Shown here piece by piece: positions 1 through 8,487 of a stretch of 64,000 nucleotides of DNA. The stretch is from assembly GCA_963783245.1 (NCBI GenBank), contig CAWAMS010000002.1:1116001-1180000 (forward strand). The letters are read 5' to 3'. The stretch's first letter is position 1, and each line of letters starts with the position of its first letter. A program made the position numbers and the translations under genes. The notes below the pieces were generated by a model that searched no databases, was not told where the DNA came from, and was given only the letters and a program-made list of their open reading frames with translations. This DNA is from Bog-473 sp963783245 (GTDB lineage: Bacteria; Actinomycetota; Acidimicrobiia; Acidimicrobiales; RAAP-2).

Positions 1-1
1 A

Positions 2-385
2 GCATTCGATGCCTTCGATCTCCTCGATCTGGTGAGCGTCGCCGTGACGGCCACCGTCGCCGTGGCCGTTCTTACGCAGGATGAAAGTGCCGTTCGGGCT
101 GTAGCTGCGTCGCTCTTCACGCTCTTCGTCCCTGGACGGGCCGTGGTAACCAACTGGCCCGGCATTGCTCAGCGTGCGCACGTCGCCGTTTCCGTTTTTT
201 TCAGTCTGGTCCTTCTCACTTTCTTCGCGACGGTAACTCTCTGGCTCAGGTATTGGCATCCGCTCGGCCTTCTCGTTGTTGAGTGCCTCGTGTGCATCGT
301 TGCGCTCTTCGTCGGAATCCTCAGGCGCCACCGACGGATCTATGAGCCGGTATCGGCGATCCTTCAGAGAACCGAACTGAGTTGA
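2..385 (+). CDS. Membrane protein, C-terminal part (5' end outside window)
   Basis: The frame is open from base 2, so the gene probably begins upstream of the window; a GTG at 32 is the first candidate start inside it. The product has two or three hydrophobic segments: a weak one after the GTG, and two clear ones at about residues 50-70 and 75-97 counted from the GTG. It ends in a basic tail (RRHRRIYEP), as expected for a cytoplasmic C-terminus. The first part carries an LFVPGRAVV stretch that looks like the turn of a polytopic membrane protein. It lies 109 bases upstream of another membrane protein on the same strand, which suggests a shared role in the adjacent surface-polysaccharide locus. 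I do not recognise the family. Confidence 0.6.
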   Translation, partial: AFDAFDLLDLVSVAVTATVAVAVLTQDESAVRAVAASLFTLFVPGRAVVTNWPGIAQRAHVAVSVFFSLVLLTFFATVTLWLRYWHPLGLLVVECLVCIVALFVGILRRHRRIYEPVSAILQRTELS

Positions 386-494
386 CAATGTCACCTACTA
401 CTGAGCGGATCGCCGAAGGGCGGCCAGGGCGTCGTAAGGTCTATCCGATCGGGAGTTCTGTAGTGATGCGACGTGCGCACGAGAGTCCCTCCTT

Positions 495-2372
495 GTGATG
501 GACCTCCTCGTGGCAGAACCTCATACGCAAAGCAGGGTCGAAACACAGGCCGAGCTTCGGCGACTCCTTTACCCGTGGGACATCCTCCTTCCGATCTCCA
601 TCGCCTTGTGGGCGTATGGAGTGAAGCATGCCCCGACACATCCGCTCGGCCAGTATGGACTTCCCACGTCGCTCCCCGTGGTCTTTTACGTCGGCCTCGG
701 ACTCGCATTGGTCTCGATCGGCTGGGCACTTGCCATGGCACGGCTGTCGTCGCTTCGGCTGGGTGCCCACCTTGCGGCGCTCATCCTCATGCTCTACGGC
801 ACGGCGCCCCTTATCTACCAGGAGCCTCGCTACCCATGGTTGACCAAGTACATCGGAGTCGTTCAGTACGTCAGCACCCAAGGCCACGTCAATCAGAAGG
901 TAGACATCTTTCAGAACTGGCCGGGGTTCTTTGCGTTCTTCGCGTGGTTTGACAAGGCGATCGGCGTCGGAAGTCCACTCGGATATGCAAAGTGGGCACA
1001 GTTGGCCTTCGAACTGCTCACAGTGCTCATGCTCGCATTCGTCTTTCGGGCCCTGCCGCTAACCACTCGAGAGCGCTGGCTCGCCCTGTTCCTCTACGCA
1101 GGTGCGTTGTGGATCGCTCAGGACTACCTGTCACCCCAAGCACTCGGTGTTGTGTTTTCCGCTGGAATCTTCGGATTGGCCCTGACGTACCTGCCACGGA
1201 ACCAGGACCCTCGGTGGCTGGCTTGGTTGCGTCGCCACCTGAGCCCTATCGGAGATTCGCTTCGTCGTCCGGCCGATATCCCAGCCGAGGTTGAGGCCGA
1301 GGACGATAGTCGGCCTCTACCTCAACAATCACGTGGACAAGAGATCGCTGTGCTGGCGGCAATTTTCTTGGCGTACTTCGTCCTCGTCTTCACACACGAA
1401 CTGTCGCCCTACGTGGTTTTGATCCAGCTCGCTTGCCTGGCACTCGTCGGGCGGTTGCGACAGGGATGGCTCGTGTTCGTTCTTGCCGCGATCGCCTTGG
1501 GTTATTTCGCGCCACGATTCGGCTATGTGAACGCCAAGTACGGAATAGTCTCGTCATTGGGGAAATTTTTTGGGAACGCCACGACTCCTTTGGTGAGTCT
1601 CGGATCCACCGTGAAAGTCTCGTCGGGGGTGACTCTGTCCGCAGATGCCGCCCGAGTTCTTACGGTGGGCATGTGGGGGGCAGCGGCCGTTGGCGCGGTG
1701 CGGCGTTGGCGAAATCGACGGCCGACACTTGCGCTCGTCGTGCTCGCCTATTCACCGGCCGCAGTGTTCTTTGCGGGAGCGTATGGCAATGAAGGACTCC
1801 TCCGAGTCTATCTGTTCTCCCTGCCTTGGACGGCCTGTCTGGTTGCTTCCGCCATCAGTCCGGTGGCGGCGAGTCGATTCAGACTGCGAGCGCTGATGGC
1901 ACCGATCGCTCTGACCATCGCGATAGTGCTGTTCTTTCCGGCCTTCTTCGGCGATGACTATTCGTATGTCTTGTCGAAAGACGAGGTGCAGGGCTCGGTG
2001 TCCTTCTATCAATCGGCTGCCCGAGGGACAGTCGTCCTTGCGGACGGCGACTTCCCTGACGACATAAATGAACGGTACAACGAATTTCCGGAACTGACAC
2101 TCTACGGCCTCGGCGGTATTCTCAACCCGAAGTATCCACCTACTGCGAATGCGGCAAATCTCACAAAGGCTATTGAGGACAAGGTTCGCAAAACAAATGA
2201 GCCCGTCTACGTGATTATCACCGATTCGATGCAGGCGTATGGAAGCGAGTTTGGATTCCTCAAGCCCAACGAGCTTGAGGTTCTTAAGACGACGCTTGAT
2301 AAGGCTCCTGGGTGGTTCCGCATCTACAACACTCCGGGGTTCACGGTGTTCGAGTTGCCGCCGTTCTTCTGA
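495..2372 (+). CDS. Large polytopic membrane protein, glycosyltransferase-like
   Basis: This is a 625-residue protein with about ten to twelve hydrophobic segments and a cytoplasm-like loop around residues 245-275, followed by a long soluble C-terminal part from about residue 490. The architecture resembles the polytopic membrane proteins and GT-C-type enzymes found in actinobacterial exopolysaccharide loci, which use lipid-linked sugar donors. I see no diagnostic motif that fixes the activity. GTG at 495 and ATG at 498 are adjacent start candidates and neither has a clear Shine-Dalgarno sequence. The gene converges on a secreted GH16 enzyme with only 20 bases between the stops. A role in polysaccharide assembly or export is inference from context. 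Confidence 0.8.
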   Translation: MMDLLVAEPHTQSRVETQAELRRLLYPWDILLPISIALWAYGVKHAPTHPLGQYGLPTSLPVVFYVGLGLALVSIGWALAMARLSSLRLGAHLAALILMLYGTAPLIYQEPRYPWLTKYIGVVQYVSTQGHVNQKVDIFQNWPGFFAFFAWFDKAIGVGSPLGYAKWAQLAFELLTVLMLAFVFRALPLTTRERWLALFLYAGALWIAQDYLSPQALGVVFSAGIFGLALTYLPRNQDPRWLAWLRRHLSPIGDSLRRPADIPAEVEAEDDSRPLPQQSRGQEIAVLAAIFLAYFVLVFTHELSPYVVLIQLACLALVGRLRQGWLVFVLAAIALGYFAPRFGYVNAKYGIVSSLGKFFGNATTPLVSLGSTVKVSSGVTLSADAARVLTVGMWGAAAVGAVRRWRNRRPTLALVVLAYSPAAVFFAGAYGNEGLLRVYLFSLPWTACLVASAISPVAASRFRLRALMAPIALTIAIVLFFPAFFGDDYSYVLSKDEVQGSVSFYQSAARGTVVLADGDFPDDINERYNEFPELTLYGLGGILNPKYPPTANAANLTKAIEDKVRKTNEPVYVIITDSMQAYGSEFGFLKPNELEVLKTTLDKAPGWFRIYNTPGFTVFELPPFF

Positions 2373-2392
2373 TCGGCTTCCCTCGGGACCGC

Positions 2393-3325
2393 TCAACCGG
2401 GTGTGTTCTGCCACACCTTTACTGATTGAATCGACATCGTGGCTGAACACGAGGTCGGGAGCTGCAAGGGTTGAAAAACGTCGGTTATCGCGAGGTTGGC
2501 CAAGAAGTACATCGGCTGAGACGGTACGTGGTTCGTCGTCGCAAAGACGGCCTTTCCGTCGATGAACCACGTGAGCGAGCCCGGCTGCCAGTTAAGGCCG
2601 AAGGTGTGCCATCCCGAGGATAGATCCGTGGTTGTGGCGGTGGCCTGTTGGAGTGCGGAGGCGAGCGATGGGTGAAAGGCCATGGCCGGACGAGTTGTCG
2701 TCGTGCCGATGATCTCCATGATGTCGATCTCTGGCAAATTTGTTGAGTGATTGGCGGGGAGCATCCATAAGGCCGGCCAGGCATTCCGGCCCTTCGGCAG
2801 CCGAGCCACGACCTGTAAATACCCATAGGTGAAGTCGTAACTCGGATCTGTCGTCACGATGCCTGAACGGCAGGGGAACACTTCGGGGTTCCCGTTGGCA
2901 TCCTTGCCACTCGTAGCAATGGGACTAGCCACGAGATTCAGTGCTCCGCCGGAGACTTGATCTTGTGATGGCAAATACCATTGATTTTCGGGATAGGCAC
3001 CAGGGTGACCACATCCCGACCCCCTCGGCACGTACCAATAACAGGTGTTCCATACCTGAGTGTTCAGACTGGAGCCGGTAAACGTGGCATCAAACGTCAA
3101 GTGTGACCTGGGCGGGGGGACCTGCGGTGCGTAGGTATTTACTTTTGTATTGCTCGGATCCGGCTGTTGTGATGTGGCTGTTTGCGCGGAAGAAGCGCCC
3201 TTGGGTCTTCCTCCCAGGTGTCCTCCGAATCCGACCGCGGCCCCGATGGCCAGCGCGAACACGGCGAGCACGACCGGATGGACGTGGAAACCGGAGCCGC
3301 GTCGGCTCGAGGGCGCCTTTTCCAT
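2393..3325 (-). CDS. Secreted or membrane-anchored GH16 glycoside hydrolase
   Basis: The product, 310 residues from the ATG at 3325, begins with a short basic stretch and a hydrophobic segment (about residues 15-36) that acts as signal peptide or anchor. A Pro/Gln/Thr-rich linker and a GH16 jelly-roll domain (about 75-308) follow. The GH16 signature EIDIMEI is present (E199 nucleophile, D201, E204 acid/base), and the domain ends with SVKVWQ, as GH16 domains often do. GH16 enzymes cleave beta-1,3, beta-1,3-1,4 and related glucans or galactans. The frame is open further upstream to 3463, but that would overlap the neighbouring gene; ATG 3325 has GGAG a few bases upstream. It is one of three GH16 proteins in this locus and the most divergent of them. 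Confidence 0.88.
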   Translation of the reverse strand: MEKAPSSRRGSGFHVHPVVLAVFALAIGAAVGFGGHLGGRPKGASSAQTATSQQPDPSNTKVNTYAPQVPPPRSHLTFDATFTGSSLNTQVWNTCYWYVPRGSGCGHPGAYPENQWYLPSQDQVSGGALNLVASPIATSGKDANGNPEVFPCRSGIVTTDPSYDFTYGYLQVVARLPKGRNAWPALWMLPANHSTNLPEIDIMEIIGTTTTRPAMAFHPSLASALQQATATTTDLSSGWHTFGLNWQPGSLTWFIDGKAVFATTNHVPSQPMYFLANLAITDVFQPLQLPTSCSATMSIQSVKVWQNTPG

Positions 3326-3425
3326 GGTGCTCCATGGTATTCGCACCAGCCACGATCTTCGTGGCACATCATCGCCGGCCACTCCATAGTGGGACAATCG
3401 TGTGGTCGATCGACCCCGAGAATGT

Positions 3426-4337
3426 TTAGGCCGGCGGACGTGTCGCGACCTGGTCCTGATCATCGTGAGCGCCCGAGGAGAGGGTGAAGGGCCTGAACCG
3501 GATGCCGAGCTTCTCTGTGTCGCTGAGGTTGGGGACCGACGGCGCCGGTCGGACCAGGCCCAGGAGTGAGTCCGCTCGTATCGGCAGGCTCACTGAAGCA
3601 ACTTCGGCGACTCGTATGGCCCCGTAAAGTGGCGACCACGGGAGCGGAAGAAAGTGCGGATTGCGGTCGGACTCAACCTGCGCGATTCCACGTAAGAGCG
3701 CCTCGAAGGGGACAGCGTGCGGGTGGGCCAATCCGAGCGGGCGGCCCGGCACCTCATCCGCCGTCGCGAGCGTGGTCACGGCCGCCCGGAGGTCGTCCTC
3801 GTGCAGCGTGAACTGGTACGAGTTCCGACCAACCAGGGGAACGATCGGAAGCGTGGTGAGCTTACGCAATGTGCCCACCATGCCGCCCCACCCAGGTCCA
3901 TAGATCAGCCCGGGACGAATTGCGCACATTCCTCTGGCGAATGCGTCGGTCTCCGTGGCCAGCTTTGCCCGTCCATAAATCTGACGGGTTCCCGCGTAGG
4001 CCGACATGGAGGAGACGACGATCGTCCGTCGAACGGAGTTGGAGACCGCCAGGTCGAGGAGGCGTCGGGTGCCGTAGACATTCCGGTCCCACACATCGCT
4101 CCTCGATGTGGCCGAGAAGTCATATGCGCAGTGGACCAAGACGTCCACTCCGCTGAGGGCTTCGGGCGAACAACCTTCCACGATGTCATACGGTCGATCG
4201 TTCGTTCCGGATTCAGGGCGTCGGACCAACCGTCGGATCCCGAATCCCGCAGTGGACATGCTGGCCGCCAGAAGTGAACCGACATAGCCGTTGGCTCCGG
4301 TGATGGCAGCGATGGGCCCATCTTTTCGGGTGCTCAT
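3426..4337 (-). CDS. NAD-dependent epimerase/dehydratase (extended SDR)
   Basis: This is a 303-residue extended short-chain dehydrogenase. The Rossmann motif GANGYVG sits at residues 14-20, a serine pair (VVSSMSAY) follows the fourth strand, and YGRAK provides the Tyr-x3-Lys catalytic pair. Such enzymes act on nucleotide sugars or related alcohols and ketones. The start codon overlaps the stop of the upstream GMC oxidoreductase by four bases (ATGA), so the two are translationally coupled and probably modify the same substrate. The exact substrate cannot be read from the sequence. Confidence 0.88.
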   Translation of the reverse strand: MSTRKDGPIAAITGANGYVGSLLAASMSTAGFGIRRLVRRPESGTNDRPYDIVEGCSPEALSGVDVLVHCAYDFSATSRSDVWDRNVYGTRRLLDLAVSNSVRRTIVVSSMSAYAGTRQIYGRAKLATETDAFARGMCAIRPGLIYGPGWGGMVGTLRKLTTLPIVPLVGRNSYQFTLHEDDLRAAVTTLATADEVPGRPLGLAHPHAVPFEALLRGIAQVESDRNPHFLPLPWSPLYGAIRVAEVASVSLPIRADSLLGLVRPAPSVPNLSDTEKLGIRFRPFTLSSGAHDDQDQVATRPPA

Positions 4338-5923
4338 ATCGACTGCCGGATGGACTCACTGGCGATCCTGTGCGCATTCGCCATGATCGTAAGAGTGAAC
4401 GTCGTCGCGGGGACATTCGGGAAGACGGATGCATCGATGAGATGGATGTTGTCCCATCTGGCCAGGCGTCCGAGTCGATCGGTCGCCAGACCCGTTCGGC
4501 TGAGGCTGTGCGGAAAAGAGCCACCGAAGTGGTAGCTCTTCGCCGCCGGTGAAACCGACGTCATCGGGAGAACCGGCCAAAGATCGAGCGCGGGTGCCGC
4601 CCTGAACAGCGCTCGCGTCATCTCGCGGAGCATTGGCGGCCAGCCGGCGCTCGGCTCTCGGTCAACCACCAATTCGGGCAGGTTCGCTCCGATGGTCGGG
4701 GAGGCTGTCACTTTGACCTTCGGGGAAGCCCAGGAGGGGATGTAGCCCAATCCGACCGATAGGCGCCGAAGTGCCGCGGTCACCAGAGGGGCAGCCTTCG
4801 AATGCTGGAGCGGGCTCGGCATTGAAGATTCAAAGACCGGGTTATATGGATAGAAGTGGATCTGACACAAGTCGAAACCTTCACCGCTAGCGTCGTAAAC
4901 CAGATTGAATTGATTAAGGGTGAAATTTCTTTCGCGGCGTGGATCGACCGTCGTGCTCTTGGAGACGGTGGGCATGACGAACTGGATGGACTCCCCAAGT
5001 TCCACTGCTTTGTCGAAATGCCCCAACGAGCCCAGGACCAAACGCGTCGTTCCGATTCCACCGCAGGCCACGTAGATCCTGTCGGCAGTGAGGACCTCGA
5101 CCCGCCCGGTCGAGATGTTGCGCACTTCAACCTGCGGAGCGGAATCTCGCTCATCCAGTTTGAATGCGAGGACGTCATTCCGGTAGGTGATGCGCGCGTC
5201 GGCGCGAAGTCGATCGAAGGTGTGCGATGCCGAGTAGATCAGTCCATAGGGACAACCGGTCATGCACAGCCCGCATCGTGTGCAATCTTCGGATCGCATG
5301 GCCAACCGGGCTCGACCGATCGTGATGCCGAGCGACTGTATGTATGCGCGCTTTCGTTCGTAACGCTCGAGGACGTTGCGGGTGCGATCAGCGAGCTCGG
5401 GCAGCGGACGCGTGGGGATGAGGAGAGGGAACAATGTCGACAGGTCGTCCTCCTCGCCCGTGAGCGTCATCTCTCCGAGCGCTACTTCGTAGTGAGACCT
5501 CATCTCGTCGCTTCCTATCGGCCAGCGATCGAACGTGGCTGCGCTGAACGGCATGATTTGTGCGCCCCAAACGTTCGAGAAACCTCCATATGCCCCGGAG
5601 ACCACTGACCGATTTGCTTTGCCAATGGCGCTCACGCCCTCTAGCTGGCCGAAGTTTCGGAACGGGAAGTCGGATCCATAGGCCCGTTTCTCGGGTAGCG
5701 CACCCTGGCGCTCGGCGACAGGTTGGTGAGCGATGGTCCGGATGGCATCGTCGTGCCAACCTGATTCAGGACCGGAGGCGAGTTGCTCGCGGATGCCTTT
5801 TCGGTCATCCTCGAGCTCACCGCCGACGTCGATGACCGTGATCCGTTGCGCGGGATCGCGCGAAAGTGCAAGTGCGGCACCCGCTGCGGCCGGCCCAGAG
5901 CCGATTATGAGTGAAGTCGGCAT
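4334..5923 (-). CDS. GMC-family FAD oxidoreductase with ferredoxin-like Cys cluster
   Basis: The product is 529 residues from the ATG at 5923, which has AGGAG 11 bases upstream; the frame is open further upstream but reads as non-coding. The N-terminal FAD-binding motif is IIGSGPAAAG (6-15), and the GMC C-terminal motif with its conserved Asn/His region is near the end (PATTFTLTIMANAHRIA). Residues 214-224 contain C-x2-C-x2-C-x3-C followed by PYG, a 4Fe-4S-like pattern inserted between the FAD domain halves. GMC enzymes oxidise alcohols or sugars; an added Fe-S site would suit electron transfer to a carrier rather than to oxygen. It is coupled to the downstream SDR gene. The role in sugar modification is inferred from the locus. 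Confidence 0.85.
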   Translation of the reverse strand: MPTSLIIGSGPAAAGAALALSRDPAQRITVIDVGGELEDDRKGIREQLASGPESGWHDDAIRTIAHQPVAERQGALPEKRAYGSDFPFRNFGQLEGVSAIGKANRSVVSGAYGGFSNVWGAQIMPFSAATFDRWPIGSDEMRSHYEVALGEMTLTGEEDDLSTLFPLLIPTRPLPELADRTRNVLERYERKRAYIQSLGITIGRARLAMRSEDCTRCGLCMTGCPYGLIYSASHTFDRLRADARITYRNDVLAFKLDERDSAPQVEVRNISTGRVEVLTADRIYVACGGIGTTRLVLGSLGHFDKAVELGESIQFVMPTVSKSTTVDPRRERNFTLNQFNLVYDASGEGFDLCQIHFYPYNPVFESSMPSPLQHSKAAPLVTAALRRLSVGLGYIPSWASPKVKVTASPTIGANLPELVVDREPSAGWPPMLREMTRALFRAAPALDLWPVLPMTSVSPAAKSYHFGGSFPHSLSRTGLATDRLGRLARWDNIHLIDASVFPNVPATTFTLTIMANAHRIASESIRQSI

Positions 5924-6440
5924 GCGGGTTGGCTCTCCTGAATCGGTAACTCTACGCTGCCGCAATTGTAGCCTTCTCACACTGTGTTGTGGGACCAACA
6001 CAGGCGTTCGGCAAAATGCCGGCGAACCGCACCATGTGGGAATCATCTGCTACCGCCGCCGATGATTCGGTGCAACGACTCAACAGGAGTCGCACAACTC
6101 GGGCTCTGATCGCTTGTCCGGTGAAGATGTCGTGGTGTTCGTTCGTTGCTCGTGCGATGTCGTTCATGCCCTCGCAATGACAGCGAAGGCGTCACCGACA
6201 AGAACGCAATGTGTTCGACACATGGATAGTCCGCAAGAACGACGAAGAGAGATGTCAGGTTTCGCGCTTTGAGGAGATTGACCACGAAGACGTAGCGGAA
6301 CGCCCGTCCGAGAGAGCGATCGCGCGCTGCAACCTTCCGAACCTAGGCGCATTGCACTTCAGTTGCTACGTGGTTGCGAGCTACGAGCAATGGGCCATCC
6401 GCATTGACATGCGGACCCAAATGGGCCAGCATCGGTTGGA
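5924..6440. other. Intergenic region between divergent units
   Basis: About 500 bases separate the start of the GMC oxidoreductase (minus strand) from the riboswitch that precedes the plus-strand GH16 gene. It must hold both divergent promoters. The short open frames here have no recognisable protein features. No tRNA, insertion sequence or repeat was seen. Confidence 0.6.
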
Positions 6441-6530
6441 CGCAACACGAAAAGGCAAACCTCTCGTGAGAGGGGGACGCAAAGCCACGGGACTCCCTGA
6501 GTTAGCCGGGCCGCCGAAATAGTGTGTTCT
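6441..6530 (+). promoter_or_regulatory. Class I cyclic-di-GMP riboswitch (GEMM-I) aptamer
   Basis: The segment matches the GEMM-I aptamer core. GGCAAACC at 6454-6461 leads into a hairpin CCUCUC-GUGA-GAGGGG (6460-6475) capped by a GNRA tetraloop. GACGCAAAGCC follows at 6476-6486, the conserved tetraloop-receptor side, and then a second GC-rich arm (CACGGG to CCGGGC) and GCCGAA. A closing stem pairs AACAC (6444-6448) with GUGUU (6524-6528). Layout and conserved blocks parallel the well studied Vc2 aptamer of Vibrio cholerae. The ribosome-binding site of the downstream GH16 gene (AAGGGGA, 6564-6570) lies 34 bases further on, so translational or transcriptional control of that gene by c-di-GMP is expected. 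On- or off-switch behaviour cannot be decided by eye. Confidence 0.92.
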
Positions 6531-6573
6531 TCCTATTTTCCCGGTGGCCTCCTGCTCAGGCCTAAGGGGAATG

Positions 6574-8370
6574 ATGCGAAGAATCCGACAGCTGCGCGAA
6601 GTACTAGCCCGTCAGCTGCGAGAAGTAGTGCCGGCACGAACCAAGTGGCTTCTGTGCCTTCTCGCTGCCGCCAGTTGTGCCTTCGCTGCCACAGTCGGAG
6701 CCGGTATCGGTGCATCAGCGCAAGCCTCAATAGCCCCCACGGCGAAGTTGGGGGCGAAGTCCCTCGAAACCGATTTGACGACAGCCGGGAACTATAGCGG
6801 CGGGCACTTCCTTGCCGCTGATCCGAACGGCGGCTACTGGACGGTCGACTGGCTCGGTGATGTCACGGCTCACCGTGGGGCCCCTGGATACGGATCGCCC
6901 GGCCTTTCGGGTCTCAAGCTCGCCAAGCCCATCGTCGGCATGGCCTCCACCCCCGACGGGCACGGGTACTGGCTCGTCGCCAGTGACGGCGGGATCTTCA
7001 GCTACGGCGACGCCAAGTTCTACGGCTCGACCGGCGCGCTCCACCTCAACGCGCCCATCGTCGGCATGGCCACCACGCCGAACGGGCGCGGGTACTGGCT
7101 CGTCGCCAGTGACGGCGGGATCTTCACCTTCGGCGACGCCATCTTCATGGGCTCGACCGGCGGCCAGCACCTCAACGCGCCCATCGTCGGCATGGCGATG
7201 GGCACCGATGGACTGGGGTACTGGCTCGTCGCCAGTGACGGCGGGATCTTCAATTTCGGTCTCACCCCCTTCTACGGTTCGGCCGGCGCCCTCCACCTCG
7301 ACGCGCCGATTGTCGGCATGGCCCGCACCCCCGACGGGCACGGGTACTGGCTGATCGCCAATGACGGCGGGATCTTCACCTACGGCGACGCGCAATTCGA
7401 AGGCACGCTTGCCACCGGTGGCAACACCGTCCTCGGCATCGTCGTCAGTCCCTCGGCTGATCTCTACAGCCTGGTGATGGGCGACGGATCGGCACAGGTC
7501 CCGTCCCTCACCCCCGCCCCTGCGCCCGCCCCTGCGTCCACCCCGACCACCACCTCCACACCCGGAACGACGAGTGCACCGCACGTAAGGTCAACGACCA
7601 CGACGACTGCACCCCGGGTGAAGTCAGCCCCTGCCCCGGCTCCGGCCCCCGCCCCGGCCCCGGCCGCCGGCTCCAATGGGGCTGTCCCCCTGGCGCCCGC
7701 GAGTCTCGGGGCTCCGACGACCCTGATCTTCGACGACGAGTTTTCGTCGGGCTCGCTCAACCGGGCGATCTGGTCGCCCAGCTGGTTCGGTGATGGCAAT
7801 ACCCAAAACGGCACCGTCATGGAGTCGGGCAACGTCTCGGTCGACGCCAACGGGCTCGAATTGACGCTGAACTCGAACAGCACGGGTGCCATCGTCAGCT
7901 CCAACCCCTCAGACGGGCAGCCCGGGCACACAGGGTTCCAGGTGGCGCCGAGTCCGGGGAGGCCCGTCTACGTCGAGTACAAAGCGACGCTGCCCTCGGC
8001 CGGGGGACAGATCGCCAACTGGCCCGGTCTGTGGCTCACGGGCCAGAACTGGCCCCAGACCGGCGAGATCGACGTCATGGAGGGCTTCGGCACCAGTCAG
8101 TTCCATATTGAGTACGGTCCGTCAGGGTCGACCTTCGGCTCACCGGGATTTGCGAACCCCGGCGGCGTTGGCGGGACCACCGCCGGCACCCACACCTACG
8201 GGGTGCTGTGGACCACCACCGGCGTCACTTTCGTCTACGACGGGGTCGTGGTCGGATCAGAGAATGCACCGCTCAGCGGGCCGATGTACCTCGTCATGGA
8301 GAACTCCATCGGTTCGCCCAGCCTTCTCGGCGCCACCGTGACGGTGAGAGATGTGCGGGTGTGGCAGTAG
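6574..8370 (+). CDS. Secreted modular protein: 42-residue repeats, Pro-Ala linker, GH16 domain
   Basis: The product is 598 residues. The start is set by AAGGGGA before the tandem ATGs at 6571/6574; the GTG at 6544 lies upstream of that site. A basic N-terminus and hydrophobic segment (24-48) form an export signal. Residues 85-295 hold about four full 42-residue repeats (GYWLVASDGGIF at 131, 173, 215 and 257), a repeat type common on secreted proteins of Acidimicrobiia and propeller-like in appearance. A Pro/Ala/Thr-rich linker follows (310-368). The C-terminal GH16 domain (about 383-598) has the catalytic EIDVME at 498-503. The repeats probably bind a wall or matrix polymer while GH16 cleaves a glucan-like polysaccharide. 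The gene is directly downstream of a c-di-GMP riboswitch, so matrix remodelling under c-di-GMP control is likely. Confidence 0.92.
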   Translation: MRRIRQLREVLARQLREVVPARTKWLLCLLAAASCAFAATVGAGIGASAQASIAPTAKLGAKSLETDLTTAGNYSGGHFLAADPNGGYWTVDWLGDVTAHRGAPGYGSPGLSGLKLAKPIVGMASTPDGHGYWLVASDGGIFSYGDAKFYGSTGALHLNAPIVGMATTPNGRGYWLVASDGGIFTFGDAIFMGSTGGQHLNAPIVGMAMGTDGLGYWLVASDGGIFNFGLTPFYGSAGALHLDAPIVGMARTPDGHGYWLIANDGGIFTYGDAQFEGTLATGGNTVLGIVVSPSADLYSLVMGDGSAQVPSLTPAPAPAPASTPTTTSTPGTTSAPHVRSTTTTTAPRVKSAPAPAPAPAPAPAAGSNGAVPLAPASLGAPTTLIFDDEFSSGSLNRAIWSPSWFGDGNTQNGTVMESGNVSVDANGLELTLNSNSTGAIVSSNPSDGQPGHTGFQVAPSPGRPVYVEYKATLPSAGGQIANWPGLWLTGQNWPQTGEIDVMEGFGTSQFHIEYGPSGSTFGSPGFANPGGVGGTTAGTHTYGVLWTTTGVTFVYDGVVVGSENAPLSGPMYLVMENSIGSPSLLGATVTVRDVRVWQ

Positions 8371-8379
8371 GGCGGCACC
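7627..8379 (+). repeat. Long direct repeat, copy 1 (linker plus GH16 module)
   Basis: About 753 bases encoding the end of the Pro-Ala linker and the whole GH16 domain recur at 25163-25900 with only scattered substitutions and one 15-base length difference. The match runs past the stop codon to TAGGGCGGCACC and then ends abruptly. Identity at synonymous positions points to recent duplication or ongoing gene conversion. Confidence 0.95.
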
Positions 8380-8487
8380 ACCTCGAGAGGACATGCGGGC
8401 GCGAGGCGTCGAGGGTTTGGGAAGATACCCGAACGCGGTGCTGCTGATTCGGTTCAGGCCGGAAGCGGATTCGACGCCTTCGGAATC

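Noticed and set aside
6043..6285. Small minus-strand frame of 80 codons
   Set aside because: No Shine-Dalgarno sequence and no protein-like pattern; it lies in the divergent promoter region.
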